Positions 16,370-25,832 are shown, numbered from the stretch's first letter. The stretch: DNA of 64,000 nt from an uncultured Oscillospiraceae bacterium (GCA_910588135.1 CAJUOT010000005.1:1-64000); one strand, 5' to 3'. Translations and numbers: made by a program. The notes: a model not told the origin generated them from the sequence alone.

Positions 16370-17692
16370 TCAGTTGAGTTCGATGGCGGAGGCCACGGCC
16401 TCCTCGGCGGTCATGACGCCGGTGACCACATTCTGCACGTTGCCGAACAGGTCGGTTTTCGCCTCGCCGGTGATGGTGTCCTGCACCGCGCCGATGACGC
16501 CGGTGATGGCGGAGTTGGCGTCGGCGGCGGACTGCTGGAGAGGATTCAGGCCGGAGGGGGACGCGCCATTCTTCAGGGCGGTGACCTCGGTGGTGACGAA
16601 GTTGCTCATCACCTCATCGGAGGTCATATGCTTGACGAACTCCACGGCGGCCTCCCGCTTGGCGGGGTCGTCCCAGGCCTTCTTGGTGATGAAGTAGCCC
16701 ATGGAGATGCCGCCGATGGCCTCGCTGGCCTTGCGCTCGCCCTTGGCGGGGACGTAGGAGATGGCGAACTCCTCCAGATGCTCGGGATAATTGTCCACAA
16801 AGTGGGTGACCTTCCAGGAGCCGTCGATGAGGAAAGCGGCCTCGCCGTCGCCAAAGAGCTGGACGGTCTCCGCGTCGGTGGCGGTGAGGGTGTTCACGGG
16901 GAAGAAGCCGCGCTCATACAGGTCCTTGATATCGTTGAGGGCGGCGGCCCATTTTTTGCCCACGGCGTCATCCGCGGCCTTGGGCACGTCCAGCTGGTTG
17001 GCCAGGGTGCCGTTGTTCATCACGCAGAACTCGAACCAGTAGTGGGGCACCTCGAACAGGGAGCAGGCGATGGGGGTGTAGCCCTTGGCCTTGATGGTCT
17101 CGCAGTCCTTCAGGAACTGATCCCAGGTGTAGTCCGGGCCGGGGACGGCCACGCCGCAGTCGGCCAGCACCTTGGTGTTGACGAACATATTCTCCCAGAA
17201 GCCGGAGGAGGGGACGGCGTAGTTTTTCCCGTCGGAGGCGGCGGCCAGCATGGAGTCGCGCATATTGTCCGCGTAGTCGGGGTATTCCGCGCGGATGGTG
17301 GCCAGATCCACCACCTTGCCCGCCTTCACGATGGGCTCGGCGTCGGCGTTGGTGAAGAAGAAGAGCACGTCGGGCTCGGTTCCGGTTTCAAAGTCGGTGA
17401 GCACCTTGGCCTTCCACTCCTCGTTGGAGGTGCCGGAGGCGTCCTGAATCTTGTTGCCGGTGGCTTCCTCATAGGCCTTCACGGCGTTTTCGTAGTTTTT
17501 CCGGTTGCCGTCGTCGCCGCCGTAAGACGTGACTACGGTGAGCTCCACGGAGGCGGCGGGCTTCTGGGAGTCCTGGCCGCCGGAGCTGGGCTTGTCGTCT
17601 GGCTTGTCGGCGGGCTTGCCGGCGCAGCCCGCCAGCAGGGTCAAAAGCATCATGGCGGCAAGAAGAAGGGCAAGCAGTCTGTTCTTTTTCAT
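16370..17692 (-). CDS. Sugar ABC transporter solute-binding lipoprotein
   Basis: Extracellular substrate-binding protein of 440 aa, CUT1 family. The signal peptide has a lipobox ending LLAGC, so Cys23 would be lipid-modified and the protein tethered to the membrane. A short Lys/Asp/Pro/Ser linker follows. Family features include GDGEAAFLIDGSWKV, typical of bacterial extracellular solute-binding protein family 1. ATG 17692 is preceded by ATGGAGG. It delivers the sugar to the two downstream permeases. The abundant-component hairpin downstream fits higher expression of this gene. Confidence 0.94.
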   Translation of the reverse strand: MKKNRLLALLLAAMMLLTLLAGCAGKPADKPDDKPSSGGQDSQKPAASVELTVVTSYGGDDGNRKNYENAVKAYEEATGNKIQDASGTSNEEWKAKVLTDFETGTEPDVLFFFTNADAEPIVKAGKVVDLATIRAEYPDYADNMRDSMLAAASDGKNYAVPSSGFWENMFVNTKVLADCGVAVPGPDYTWDQFLKDCETIKAKGYTPIACSLFEVPHYWFEFCVMNNGTLANQLDVPKAADDAVGKKWAAALNDIKDLYERGFFPVNTLTATDAETVQLFGDGEAAFLIDGSWKVTHFVDNYPEHLEEFAISYVPAKGERKASEAIGGISMGYFITKKAWDDPAKREAAVEFVKHMTSDEVMSNFVTTEVTALKNGASPSGLNPLQQSAADANSAITGVIGAVQDTITGEAKTDLFGNVQNVVTGVMTAEEAVASAIELN

Positions 17693-17861
17693 AGTAAAAC
17701 CTCCATAAAATTTTGTGCATCCCGCATTGTTTTTGTGCAATCTCATCATACACTATTTTGCGCTCCGGGCGAATAGCGCGAATTGCCATTTCTTGTACGT
17801 CCTTGGGAGGAAGCGGGGAGGCATGGAGAGGAGGGCCAACGGGAGTCAAAAAACCCCAATT

Positions 17862-19571
17862 TCAGGAACTCTGCTCAGGGTTCGGTAGGGAGATGGTGAG
17901 CCGGGCGGTGACCAGCCCCCCCTGCCCGGCGAAGATGGACAGGCCGCAGTCCGGCCCGTAGAGGATGCGCAGGCGCTGGTTCACGTTGGCGATGCCGATA
18001 TTGCCGGAGGGCTCCCCGGCCATGTCATAGTCCGGGGAGAGCAGGCGGGCGATGTGTTCCTCGTCCTGCCGGGACAGCCCGCCGTCGTTTTCAATCTCCA
18101 GAATGAGAAAGCCGTCCCGCAGGTATCCCCGCAGGGTCACCCGGCCCTCCCCTCCGGGGCGTATGCCGTGCTCCACCGCGTTTTCAATGACGGGCTGGAG
18201 GATGAGCCGGGGCACCATGCAGGCCATCAGCCCGTCCGGCAGGTCGATATCCACGGCCAGGCGCTGGCCGAACCGCTGCCTGACAATGTAGAGGTAGGCG
18301 TTGACATAGGTCATCTCCTCCGAAAGGCGCACCTCCGGCATCCCCTTGCGGTCCAGCGCGGCGTCCAGCACGGTGGACAGGGCCTCAATCATTTTGGCGG
18401 TTTTGGCGTCCCCGCTCATCCGGGCCTGCCAGTTGATGCTCTCCAGGGTGTTGTTGAGGAAGTGGGGGTTGATATGGGCCTGGAGGGCTTTGATCTGGGC
18501 GTCCCGCCGGGCCAGCTCCTCCTGATAGAGCCGGTGAAACTGGGTGTGGAGCTGGGCGGACATCTGGTTGAAGGAGTCGGCAAGGTACTCGAACTCCCGG
18601 CTTCCGGCGGCGTAATCAACCTGACGGCCCCACTGGCCCTCCCGGATGTCCGCCGCCCCGGCCATCAGCGCGGCGATGGGATCGGAAATTTTCCGCCGGA
18701 AAAAGCGGAAGGTGAACAGCAGCAGAAGAAGAAGGGACAGGCCCATGGCCCCCAGCAGCCAGGGGTAGGCGTCAAAGCCAGCCATCAGCACGCCGTAGTC
18801 GGCCTCCGCCCGTCCCCGCAGGGTGTAGTCCCGGGCGCTGACGGTGTGTTCCAGCGCCCTGTCCCCCGGATGGGGCGGGGCGTTCCCCTTGAGATGGAGG
18901 GAGGCGTGCGGCCCCAGCTCCACCTCAAGGCTGGACACCCAGGGGAGCAGGGACAGGTTTTCAAAATAGTAGGGCAGGTCCAGGGCCAGGGCCAGCACCC
19001 CGATGGGCCGGTAGTCGGAGTCCACCAGGTTGCGCACCAGATAGACCTGTCCGCCCCGTTTCAAAAAACCGACCGAGGTGTCCAGCGTTTCGGCCAGCTC
19101 CAGCACGGCGGGCAGGTCGCCGCGCCACTGGTCCCGCAGCTCCCGGCTGGACAGCAGTCCGGAGCTGCCGTTCACCACGGTGATGGACATCTTCTGGGGG
19201 TCCCGGTCAAAGGAGAACACGGCGTACAGAAAGCGGCTGTCCGACTGGTACAGGCGGTTGAACAGGGCGTAGCAGCGGCGGTACAGCAGGGCGTAGTTTC
19301 CGTCCCTGCGGTACTGGCTCCAGCCGTCCCGGAGTTCCGGATCGTAGGAGGGCAGGCGGGAGGCCTCCACCGCGCTCTCCACCCGGTCGGCCCCCATCTG
19401 GAGGTTGAGCTGGAACTGCTCTTCCACGGACTGGCGGGTCTGGCGGCCCAGGCCGAAGGTCAGGTAACTGCCCAGGATGACCGCCGCCAGCACCATGGGC
19501 AGCAGCCAGCACAGCAGGATGATAAAGGTCATCTGTCCCCGTAGGGAGCGGTTTCGCCGGGTTTTCGCCAC
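17862..19571 (-). CDS. Sensor histidine kinase, YesM family
   Basis: Membrane sensor of 569 aa. One membrane helix near residues 15-38, an extracellular sensory domain of about 230 residues, a second helix near 270-290, a HAMP linker, the His_kinase domain with HINPHFLNNTLESI (phospho-His near 370), and a C-terminal ATPase domain with PVIENAVEHGI and GIGIANVNQRL. The GTG at 19571 has AGAGGGG 8 bases upstream; a longer GTG start at 19607 lies almost on top of a possible -10 box. Its partner is presumably the YesN-type regulator at 13603. Together they would sense the extracellular sugar. Confidence 0.92.
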   Translation of the reverse strand: MAKTRRNRSLRGQMTFIILLCWLLPMVLAAVILGSYLTFGLGRQTRQSVEEQFQLNLQMGADRVESAVEASRLPSYDPELRDGWSQYRRDGNYALLYRRCYALFNRLYQSDSRFLYAVFSFDRDPQKMSITVVNGSSGLLSSRELRDQWRGDLPAVLELAETLDTSVGFLKRGGQVYLVRNLVDSDYRPIGVLALALDLPYYFENLSLLPWVSSLEVELGPHASLHLKGNAPPHPGDRALEHTVSARDYTLRGRAEADYGVLMAGFDAYPWLLGAMGLSLLLLLLFTFRFFRRKISDPIAALMAGAADIREGQWGRQVDYAAGSREFEYLADSFNQMSAQLHTQFHRLYQEELARRDAQIKALQAHINPHFLNNTLESINWQARMSGDAKTAKMIEALSTVLDAALDRKGMPEVRLSEEMTYVNAYLYIVRQRFGQRLAVDIDLPDGLMACMVPRLILQPVIENAVEHGIRPGGEGRVTLRGYLRDGFLILEIENDGGLSRQDEEHIARLLSPDYDMAGEPSGNIGIANVNQRLRILYGPDCGLSIFAGQGGLVTARLTISLPNPEQSS

Positions 19572-19629
19572 TGCGGACACCCCTCTCTTTTTTCCATAGA
19601 ATACCACAGGACGGGCGGGCCTGCCAGAG

Positions 19630-19655
19630 GAAAAACGGGGGCCTTGGGGCCCCCG
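19630..19655 (-). terminator. Intrinsic terminator after the phosphohexomutase gene
   Basis: Minus strand: an 8-bp stem CGGGGGCC/GGCCCCCG followed by TTTTT. It separates the GH94-mutase transcript from the sensor-transporter genes. Confidence 0.85.
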
Positions 19656-19661
19656 TCTGGT

Positions 19662-21095
19662 CTATTCGATATTCCGGCCCTCCAGGCCCAGGAACTGCTC
19701 CATGCACGCCGCCACCTCGGCGGCCCGCCCGGCGGTGTCCATCTCGCAGAACACCCGCAGCAGCGGCTCCGTGCCGGAGAACCGGGCCACCACCCAGCCG
19801 CCGTTCCGGAAGTACACCTTGCAGCCGTCGGCGTAGCTCACCTTCTCAAGCTCCAGGCCGAAATCGGGCAGCTGCTTGTCTTCCATGAGCAGCCTGCTGA
19901 TGCGCGCCTTTTCCTCCGGGGAGAAGCGGTAGCCCCGCTCGGCCATCTCAAACGTGCCGTAGCGGTCCACGATCTCCTGGTAGATCTCGGACAGCCTGCG
20001 GCCCGTGGTGGCCATCATCTCCACCAGCAGGGAGGCGGCGTAGATGCCATCCTTGCCCTGGATATGGCCCCGGACAGTGAGCCCGCCGGAGCTCTCCCCG
20101 CCGATCACCGCCCCGGTGTCCAGCATTTTGCCGGACACGTGCTTGAAGCCTACGGGGACCTCATAACAGGTTTCGCCGAATTCCGCGGCGATGGCGTCCA
20201 GCAGGTGGGTGGTGGCGATGTTGCGCACCGCCGCCCCGTGCCAGCCCTTGTAGCGCAGCAGGTAATAGTACAGCAGCACCAGGATCTTGTTGGGGTGGAG
20301 GAACTCGCCCCGGTCGTCGATGACGCCCAGACGGTCGGCGTCGCCGTCGGTGGCGATGCCGATGTCGCAGCCGTTCTCCACCACAAAGGACTGCAGGCCG
20401 ATGAGGGTTTTGCTGTTGGGGGCGGGCAGGCGGCCGCCGAACAGGGCGTCCCGCCGCTCGTGGATCACGTCCACGTCGCACCGGGCGGTGATGAGGATGG
20501 TGCTCAGCGCCGTTTTGGACACGCCGAACATGGGGTCCAGCACCACCTTCAGCCCCCGGGAGCGGATGGCGTCCATGTTGACCGAGCGGATCACCGAGTC
20601 GATGTAGGCGTTCATGGGGTCGATGACCTGGATCTGGCCCGTGCGCACCCCCTCTTCGTAAGGGACGGAGGGATACGGTTCGCCGGGCAGGGCGGTGAGG
20701 TACTCCTCAATATTGCCGGTGACCGTCTCGTCCGCGTCCCGCCCCCCCTTGGTGAACACCTTTACGCCGTTGTAAAGGGCGGGGTTGTGGCTGGCGGTGA
20801 CCGCCATGCCATAGGGCAGCTCGTAGTAGCGCACGGCGAACATGATGAGGGGGGTGGGAGCTTCCCGCTCCACCACCATGCAGGGCACGCCCGACCCGGC
20901 CATCACCTCGGCGGCCCAGTGGGCGGCCTCCCTGGACAGGAAGCGGCGGTCATAGCCGATCAGAAAGCCCCGCTGGGCCACGCCCTCGTCCTTCATTTTC
21001 TGAGCCAGGGCCGCGGCGAGCCGCTGGACATTGGCCCTGGTGAAGCCGTCCCCGATGATAGCACGCCAGCCTCCGGTTCCAAATGTAATGCTCAT
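19662..21095 (-). CDS. Phosphohexomutase (phosphoglucomutase/phosphomannomutase family)
   Basis: Converts hexose-1-phosphate to hexose-6-phosphate, 477 aa. All four family motifs are visible: the phosphoserine loop TASHNP (near residue 100), metal-binding DGDADRL (near 250), sugar-binding GGESSGG (near 335), and the phosphate-binding RFSGTEPLLR near the C-terminus. It overlaps the GH94 gene by ATGA, so it very likely handles the sugar-1-phosphate released by that phosphorylase. Whether it prefers glucose-1-P or N-acetylglucosamine-1-P cannot be decided from sequence. Confidence 0.93.
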   Translation of the reverse strand: MSITFGTGGWRAIIGDGFTRANVQRLAAALAQKMKDEGVAQRGFLIGYDRRFLSREAAHWAAEVMAGSGVPCMVVEREAPTPLIMFAVRYYELPYGMAVTASHNPALYNGVKVFTKGGRDADETVTGNIEEYLTALPGEPYPSVPYEEGVRTGQIQVIDPMNAYIDSVIRSVNMDAIRSRGLKVVLDPMFGVSKTALSTILITARCDVDVIHERRDALFGGRLPAPNSKTLIGLQSFVVENGCDIGIATDGDADRLGVIDDRGEFLHPNKILVLLYYYLLRYKGWHGAAVRNIATTHLLDAIAAEFGETCYEVPVGFKHVSGKMLDTGAVIGGESSGGLTVRGHIQGKDGIYAASLLVEMMATTGRRLSEIYQEIVDRYGTFEMAERGYRFSPEEKARISRLLMEDKQLPDFGLELEKVSYADGCKVYFRNGGWVVARFSGTEPLLRVFCEMDTAGRAAEVAACMEQFLGLEGRNIE

Positions 21096-23491
21096 TCCAT
21101 TTCTCTCCTTCCCATGGTGACAACGATCTCGTTGACGCTGCCGGCGGGCTGGGGCGGGATCAGGCCGTCCGCCGCCCGCCCGTTGCAGGTGACGGACGCC
21201 ACGCCCTTCTCCACGCCGTGGGGATTCTGTACGCTGATGCGGTATTCCGCGCCCCGCCACACCCGGGTGACCTGGAATTCCTCCCACCCCGCGGGGACGC
21301 AGGGGTCGATGAGCAGCCCGCTGAACTGGGGGCGCACCCCCAGGATATACCGGGTGGCGGCGAAATAGCTCCAGCCGCCGGAGCCGGTCATGAAGGGGTG
21401 GCGGGCCCGGCCGAAGGCGGAGTGGTCGGGGCCCATGACAAACTGGCAGTAGGAGTAGGGCTCGCTCTGCCGCACCTCTATTTTATCATTCTGCGCCGCC
21501 GGACACAAGGCCCGGTAAAATTTCATGGCCCGGCCCCCCCGGCCCAGCGCCGCCTCGGCGCACCAGGCCCAGGGGTTGGAGTGGGAGAAGATGGAGCCGT
21601 TTTCCTTGACGCCGGGATATACCCGGGTGATGAAGCCGATGGCGTCGTCGGGCTTTGTATAGCACGGCGCGTTGAGCCGCAGGCCATACTGGGTGTACAG
21701 CGCCCCGTCCACCGCGTCCATGGCGCGGACGGCCCGCTCTCCCTGGGCCGCCCCGGACAGCACCGCCCACACGTTGCTCTCCAGATGAACCCGGCCCTCC
21801 AGATCGGCGTGCGTGCCGATTTTGCGCCCGTCGGCGGTGATGCCCCGGAGATACCAGTCCCCGTCCCACAGCTCCCGCTCACAGGTTTCGGTGACGGCGC
21901 GGCGCATGGCCTCGTAATGGGCCGCGTCCTCTTCCCGGCCCAGCGCCCGGGCCGCGTCCACAAAGTGGCCCAGCGCCCACACGTGGAGGAAGGACACCAT
22001 GGCGCTCTCCCCGCCGCCCAGGTTCAGGCAGTCGTTCCAGTCCGCCCGCAGGCCCTTGCAGATGCCGTGGGCGCCCACCTGGGCGGCGGAGAAGTCCAGG
22101 ATTTTTTTCAGGTGGTCGTAGATGGTGCCCGCCCCGCCGTCGGCGTAGCCCGCCGTCTCGTCGAAGAAGGACAGCTCCCCGGTCTCCCGGACGTACTCCG
22201 CCACGGCGGCCACCAGCCACAGCGCGTCGTCGGCGCAGGCGTCGGCCAGCCCGTGGACGATGGACGCCTTGTCCGGGGTGGGGATGACGGTGGGGGACTT
22301 GTAGGCGGGCTTCTCAGGCTGGGGGCCGAACCACGCCGGATCAAAGAGGTGGAGCCCGTAGCCGGAGGAGGTCAGCCCCTGCATCAGCTGCATGATCCGC
22401 TTTTTGCACCCCTCGGGGTTGGAGTGGGGGATGGTCATGGCGTCCTGGGCGGTGTCCCGGTAGCCCAAACCTGTGCGCCCGCCCACCTCGATGAAGGAGG
22501 CGAACCGGGAGAACATCACGTTGATCTCGCTCTGGTAGAGGGTCCACACGTTGAGCATCACGTCCATATCCGGGTCGGGGGTGGACACCTGGAGCTTGGA
22601 GAGCTTCTGATCCCAGTATTGGGCCAAATCGGCCAGGGCGGCGTCCACCGCGGCGGGATCGGCGTACTTCTCCCGGACGCGCCGCCCTTCGCCCATGCCG
22701 CCCTCGCCCAGCATCCAGGTCAGGCGGGCCGTTTCGCCGGGGGCCAGGGTGAGGCGTTTTTGCAGCACGGCGCAGTGGTTGTTCCCTTTTTCAAAGGAGG
22801 AGAAGCATTCCCCCCGCTCCACCGCCAGCGGATTGGACTCCGTGCGGTACGGGCCGAGAAAGCTGTCCCGCAGGCAGTCGAAGCCGTCCGGCTGGAAGGA
22901 CGAGGCCATAAACTGGTGGGCGTGCTCATAGAACAGCTCATAGTCGATGATGCCGTCCTCGCAGCGGCTCCCGGCGCAGTACAGGGACATCTGGAAGTTC
23001 TGGTTGTCGATGGGGATCTGGTGGTAGGAGAACTCGGCGTAGGAGAATACGCTCAGCTGCCGCGTCCGGCCCGAGGCGTTCTCCAGCGCCAGATCCCACA
23101 GCTCCACGTTCTCCCCCCGGGGGATGAACAGGGTCTGGGCGGCGTTCACACCGTGACCTGCGCACTCGTACACGGAATAGCTCAGCCCATGGCGGCAGCG
23201 GTAGTGGGCCAAGTCCCCGCCGCAGGGCTGCCAGGACACCGACCAGTACTCCCCCGTCTCGTCGTCCCGGAGGTAGATGTAGTGCCCCGGCCGGTCCATG
23301 GGCACCCCGTTGGGCCGGAAGCGGGTGATCCGGTGGTGCTCCGGGCTCTTGTAAAAGAGATAGCCTCCTGCGGTGTGGTTGACCACGGCGGCCATGTCCT
23401 CCACCCCAAGGTAGTTGGTCCAGGACACGGGCACGTCCACCCGGTCGATGACATATTCCCGCTTTTCCCGGTCAAAGTGCCCGTATTTCAC
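21092..23491 (-). CDS. GH94 disaccharide phosphorylase (chitobiose/cellobiose phosphorylase-like)
   Basis: Cytoplasmic inverting phosphorylase, 799 aa, that splits a beta-linked disaccharide with phosphate into sugar-1-phosphate and free sugar. The N-terminal beta-sandwich starts with KYGHFDREKREYVI and PVSWTNYLG; the alpha/alpha barrel holds SRFASFIEVGGRTGLGYRD and KGLRADWNDCLNLG, in which the second Asp of DWND (near residue 483) is the expected general acid. N-terminal segments such as YWSVSWQP and HGLSYS look closer to diacetylchitobiose phosphorylase than to clostridial cellobiose phosphorylase, but this is from memory of family sequences. The GTG at 23491 follows AGGAGG at 8 bases and gives the family N-terminus; the ATG at 23512 would have no good ribosome site. 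Confidence 0.9.
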   Translation of the reverse strand: MKYGHFDREKREYVIDRVDVPVSWTNYLGVEDMAAVVNHTAGGYLFYKSPEHHRITRFRPNGVPMDRPGHYIYLRDDETGEYWSVSWQPCGGDLAHYRCRHGLSYSVYECAGHGVNAAQTLFIPRGENVELWDLALENASGRTRQLSVFSYAEFSYHQIPIDNQNFQMSLYCAGSRCEDGIIDYELFYEHAHQFMASSFQPDGFDCLRDSFLGPYRTESNPLAVERGECFSSFEKGNNHCAVLQKRLTLAPGETARLTWMLGEGGMGEGRRVREKYADPAAVDAALADLAQYWDQKLSKLQVSTPDPDMDVMLNVWTLYQSEINVMFSRFASFIEVGGRTGLGYRDTAQDAMTIPHSNPEGCKKRIMQLMQGLTSSGYGLHLFDPAWFGPQPEKPAYKSPTVIPTPDKASIVHGLADACADDALWLVAAVAEYVRETGELSFFDETAGYADGGAGTIYDHLKKILDFSAAQVGAHGICKGLRADWNDCLNLGGGESAMVSFLHVWALGHFVDAARALGREEDAAHYEAMRRAVTETCERELWDGDWYLRGITADGRKIGTHADLEGRVHLESNVWAVLSGAAQGERAVRAMDAVDGALYTQYGLRLNAPCYTKPDDAIGFITRVYPGVKENGSIFSHSNPWAWCAEAALGRGGRAMKFYRALCPAAQNDKIEVRQSEPYSYCQFVMGPDHSAFGRARHPFMTGSGGWSYFAATRYILGVRPQFSGLLIDPCVPAGWEEFQVTRVWRGAEYRISVQNPHGVEKGVASVTCNGRAADGLIPPQPAGSVNEIVVTMGRREME

Positions 23492-23523
23492 GCAGACCGC
23501 CTCCTGCCGCATTTTATAATGCC

Positions 23524-23552
23524 ATTATATAGGAGGCCGGGGCGGCGGGCCA
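23524..23552 (-). promoter_or_regulatory. Possible promoter of the GH94-mutase operon
   Basis: Minus strand: good TATAAT (23529-23524) but a poor -35 (TGGCCC, 17-base spacer), which would fit a promoter needing an activator such as the YesN-type regulator. Confidence 0.5.
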
Positions 23553-23641
23553 TGGCAGGCAATGCGTTCTTTTGCCGCTGATTGTCAGATGCGGGGCGGA
23601 GAGGACAGCTGGGCGGCGCGCCCGCGCTGTTTCATTTGCCA

Positions 23642-23679
23642 TAAAAAGCCGCCGCAAGCGATGTGGCGCTTGCGGCGGT
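23642..23679 (-). terminator. Intrinsic terminator after the nucleotidyltransferase gene
   Basis: A 12-bp perfect stem CCGCCGCAAGCG/CGCTTGCGGCGG with a 6-base loop is followed on the minus strand by CTTTTTA. Confidence 0.93.
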
Positions 23680-23706
23680 TTGGCGCAAATGTGCCGGGGC
23701 GGATTG

Positions 23707-24621
23707 CTACCGGGACCAGAGATCATCGGGATAAAGGCCGGCGGCTGTCATTTCCGCGATGGCGGCGGCGACGGCGGGCTTGTCCTCCTGATAGGTGACG
23801 CCGTACCACCGGTCCCTGGAGGACAGGGCCCGCACGGCGGCCTGCCCTTCCTGAATGAGCTGCCCCACCAGGGTGGGGAGCAGGTACTCCCCTTTCATGG
23901 GGTTTTCAGCCAGGATTCGGTCCAGAAAGGCGGGAAAGCGCTCCTGAGCCCGCTCCAGCAGGGAGGGATTGAACCCCCAGAAGTTCATGGACACCATGGC
24001 GTCCCCGGGAAGCTGGGTCCAGGTCGCTCCCCCGTCCTCGGTGAAGCGGGGGGGAGGACCCTTTTCGATGCGGGTGCGCTCCACAACGCCGGTGAGCAGG
24101 CCGTCCGCCCCCACCTGACACACCCCGCGGGCCACGTGCCCATAGTCGGTGACGGTGTTCTCCAGCCGGTAAGCCACCATGGCGTATTCGTCCCCGTCCG
24201 GGTGGGCGCAGAGGTAGTCGTAGATCACCTGGAAGGCCGAGGGGCCGTAGTAATCGTCGGCGTTGATGATGGCGAAGGGGCCGTCCAGGAAGGGGCGGGC
24301 CGCCAGCGCCGCCTGGGCGGTGCCCCAGGGCTTGGCCCGGCCTTTCGGAATGGAATATCCCTCCGGCAGCGCGTCCATGCGCTGGAAGGCGTAATGTACG
24401 TTCATGCGGGGCTCAATCCGGCAGCCGACGCGCTCTCTGAAATCCGCCTCAATCTCGTCCTTGATGACGAAAACCACCGTCTCAAACCCGGCCCGCCGGG
24501 CGTCGTAAATGGAATAGTCCAGAATGACCTGGCCGTGGCCGCCCACGGGGTCCATCTGCTTGAGCCCGCCGTAGCGGCTGCCCATGCCAGCGGCCATGAT
24601 GACGAGAACCGGCTTCTTCAT
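23707..24621 (-). CDS. Sugar nucleotidyltransferase family protein
   Basis: A 304-aa protein with the GT-A nucleotidyltransferase fold. The N-terminal signature MAAGMGSRYGGLKQMDP binds nucleotide; INADDYYG (near residue 120) is the metal-binding Asp block. It resembles UTP/GTP-sugar-1-phosphate uridylyl- or guanylyltransferases but lacks a C-terminal left-handed helix domain, so the exact sugar is unknown. ATG 24621 follows AAGGAGG at 9 bases. It is co-transcribed with the exchanger gene 18 bases upstream and terminates before the GH94 promoter, so it is not in the GH94 operon even though it is next to it. Confidence 0.85.
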   Translation of the reverse strand: MKKPVLVIMAAGMGSRYGGLKQMDPVGGHGQVILDYSIYDARRAGFETVVFVIKDEIEADFRERVGCRIEPRMNVHYAFQRMDALPEGYSIPKGRAKPWGTAQAALAARPFLDGPFAIINADDYYGPSAFQVIYDYLCAHPDGDEYAMVAYRLENTVTDYGHVARGVCQVGADGLLTGVVERTRIEKGPPPRFTEDGGATWTQLPGDAMVSMNFWGFNPSLLERAQERFPAFLDRILAENPMKGEYLLPTLVGQLIQEGQAAVRALSSRDRWYGVTYQEDKPAVAAAIAEMTAAGLYPDDLWSR

Positions 24622-24639
24622 GGGAAGCAACCTCCTTAT

Positions 24640-25608
24640 TTAAATGGTGAACTGGATGGCGCAGAACGCGGCGTATACCGCCAGCAGCGCGATCCCCTGG
24701 AAGCGGCTGAGCTTTCCCCGCCTGAGGGCGGGGAGGGTGAGGAAGGCCATCACCGCCAGCATTACCGGGATGTCCAGCACCAGCGAGGCGTTGTGCCCCG
24801 CGATAGTGGAATTCTGGGGGATGGAGAAGGGGGCCAGCGTCACCGACACCCCGGACACCAGCACCAGATTGAACAGATTGGCGCCGATCACGTTGCCCAG
24901 GGACAGCGCCCCGTGGCCCTTGACCAGGGAGGTGATGGCGGTGACCAGCTCGGGCAGGGACGTGCCCAGGGCCACGAAGGTGAGGGCGATCACCGACTCG
25001 GGCACGCCCAGGGCCTGGGCGATCAGGGTGCCGTTGTCCACCAGCAGGTCGGCCCCCACGGCGATCAGCGCCGCCCCGGCGATGAGCAGAACCACGTCTT
25101 TGAGCATGGAGCTCTCCTCCGCCTCCGGCCGGGACGCGGGGGGATGGGCGGAGGAGTGGGACTTCATCTGCCACACCGTGGCGAACATATAGGCGCAGAA
25201 CATACCCAGCAGGATCAGGCCGGTGCTCCGGCTGAAATAGCGGGTGGTGTAGGCCACGCCGGCATAGATGGCGGCGGCGGTGAAGAAAAAGCCCACCGGC
25301 AGGCGCAGGGATTTCGGGTCCACCTTTCCCGGGCGGACGGCCGCCGTGATGGCGGCGATGAGGGCGGTGTTGCAGATGACGGAGCCGATGGCGTTGCCGT
25401 AGGCGATTTCGCCGTGGCCGGACAGGGCGGAGGTGGTGGACACCATCACCTCGGGCAGGGTGGTGCCGATGGACACCACCGTGGCGCCGATGAGCAGCTC
25501 GGGCAGGCCGAACCTGCGGGCGATGCCGGTGGCGCCGTCCACGAACCAGTCGCCCCCCTTGATGAGGAAGACCAGGCCAACGGCGAACAAAAGAACCGGG
25601 ACAATCAT
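24640..25608 (-). CDS. Calcium/sodium antiporter, CaCA family (YrbG type)
   Basis: Membrane exchanger of 322 aa with about ten segments in two inverted repeats. The two alpha-repeat signatures are visible: GATVVSIGTTLPEVMVS (near residue 42) and ALTFVALGTSLPELVTA (near 208), each followed by a GNxIGS/GNVIGAN segment. The acidic residues in these repeats carry the cation. A hydrophilic Ser/Glu-rich loop near residues 155-172 separates the halves. It leads a two-gene operon with the nucleotidyltransferase. Confidence 0.93.
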   Translation of the reverse strand: MIVPVLLFAVGLVFLIKGGDWFVDGATGIARRFGLPELLIGATVVSIGTTLPEVMVSTTSALSGHGEIAYGNAIGSVICNTALIAAITAAVRPGKVDPKSLRLPVGFFFTAAAIYAGVAYTTRYFSRSTGLILLGMFCAYMFATVWQMKSHSSAHPPASRPEAEESSMLKDVVLLIAGAALIAVGADLLVDNGTLIAQALGVPESVIALTFVALGTSLPELVTAITSLVKGHGALSLGNVIGANLFNLVLVSGVSVTLAPFSIPQNSTIAGHNASLVLDIPVMLAVMAFLTLPALRRGKLSRFQGIALLAVYAAFCAIQFTI

Positions 25609-25687
25609 GATATATACCTCCCAGGCCCCCGCGCGGCCGGGACGGGGGCAGGCTCGAATGTGGATGGATTTGGCTGTGACACTGATA

Positions 25688-25716
25688 GTTTAACCATACC
25701 CGGATGGATTTGTCAA
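25688..25716 (-). promoter_or_regulatory. Promoter of the exchanger-nucleotidyltransferase operon
   Basis: Minus strand: consensus TTGACA (25716-25711), 17-base spacer, weak TTAAAC (25693-25688). The 11-base word GGATGGATTTG occurs twice, at 25662 and 25702, exactly 40 bases apart, around this promoter. Confidence 0.55.
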
Positions 25717-25752
25717 TGGTTACCTGGGGCTTTTGAGAGGGAACGGTTGCTG

Positions 25753-25781
25753 TTGCATTTTCCCCGCGCCTACGGTATAAT
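25753..25781 (+). promoter_or_regulatory. Sigma-A promoter of the DUF975-isocitrate dehydrogenase pair
   Basis: TTGCAT (25753-25758), 17-base spacer, TATAAT (25776-25781), 52 bases before the start codon. Confidence 0.85.
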
Positions 25782-25832
25782 GGGGAAAACGCCGCGCCAA
25801 GGCCCGGCGTGAGGAGAGAAGGAGGTATTGTC

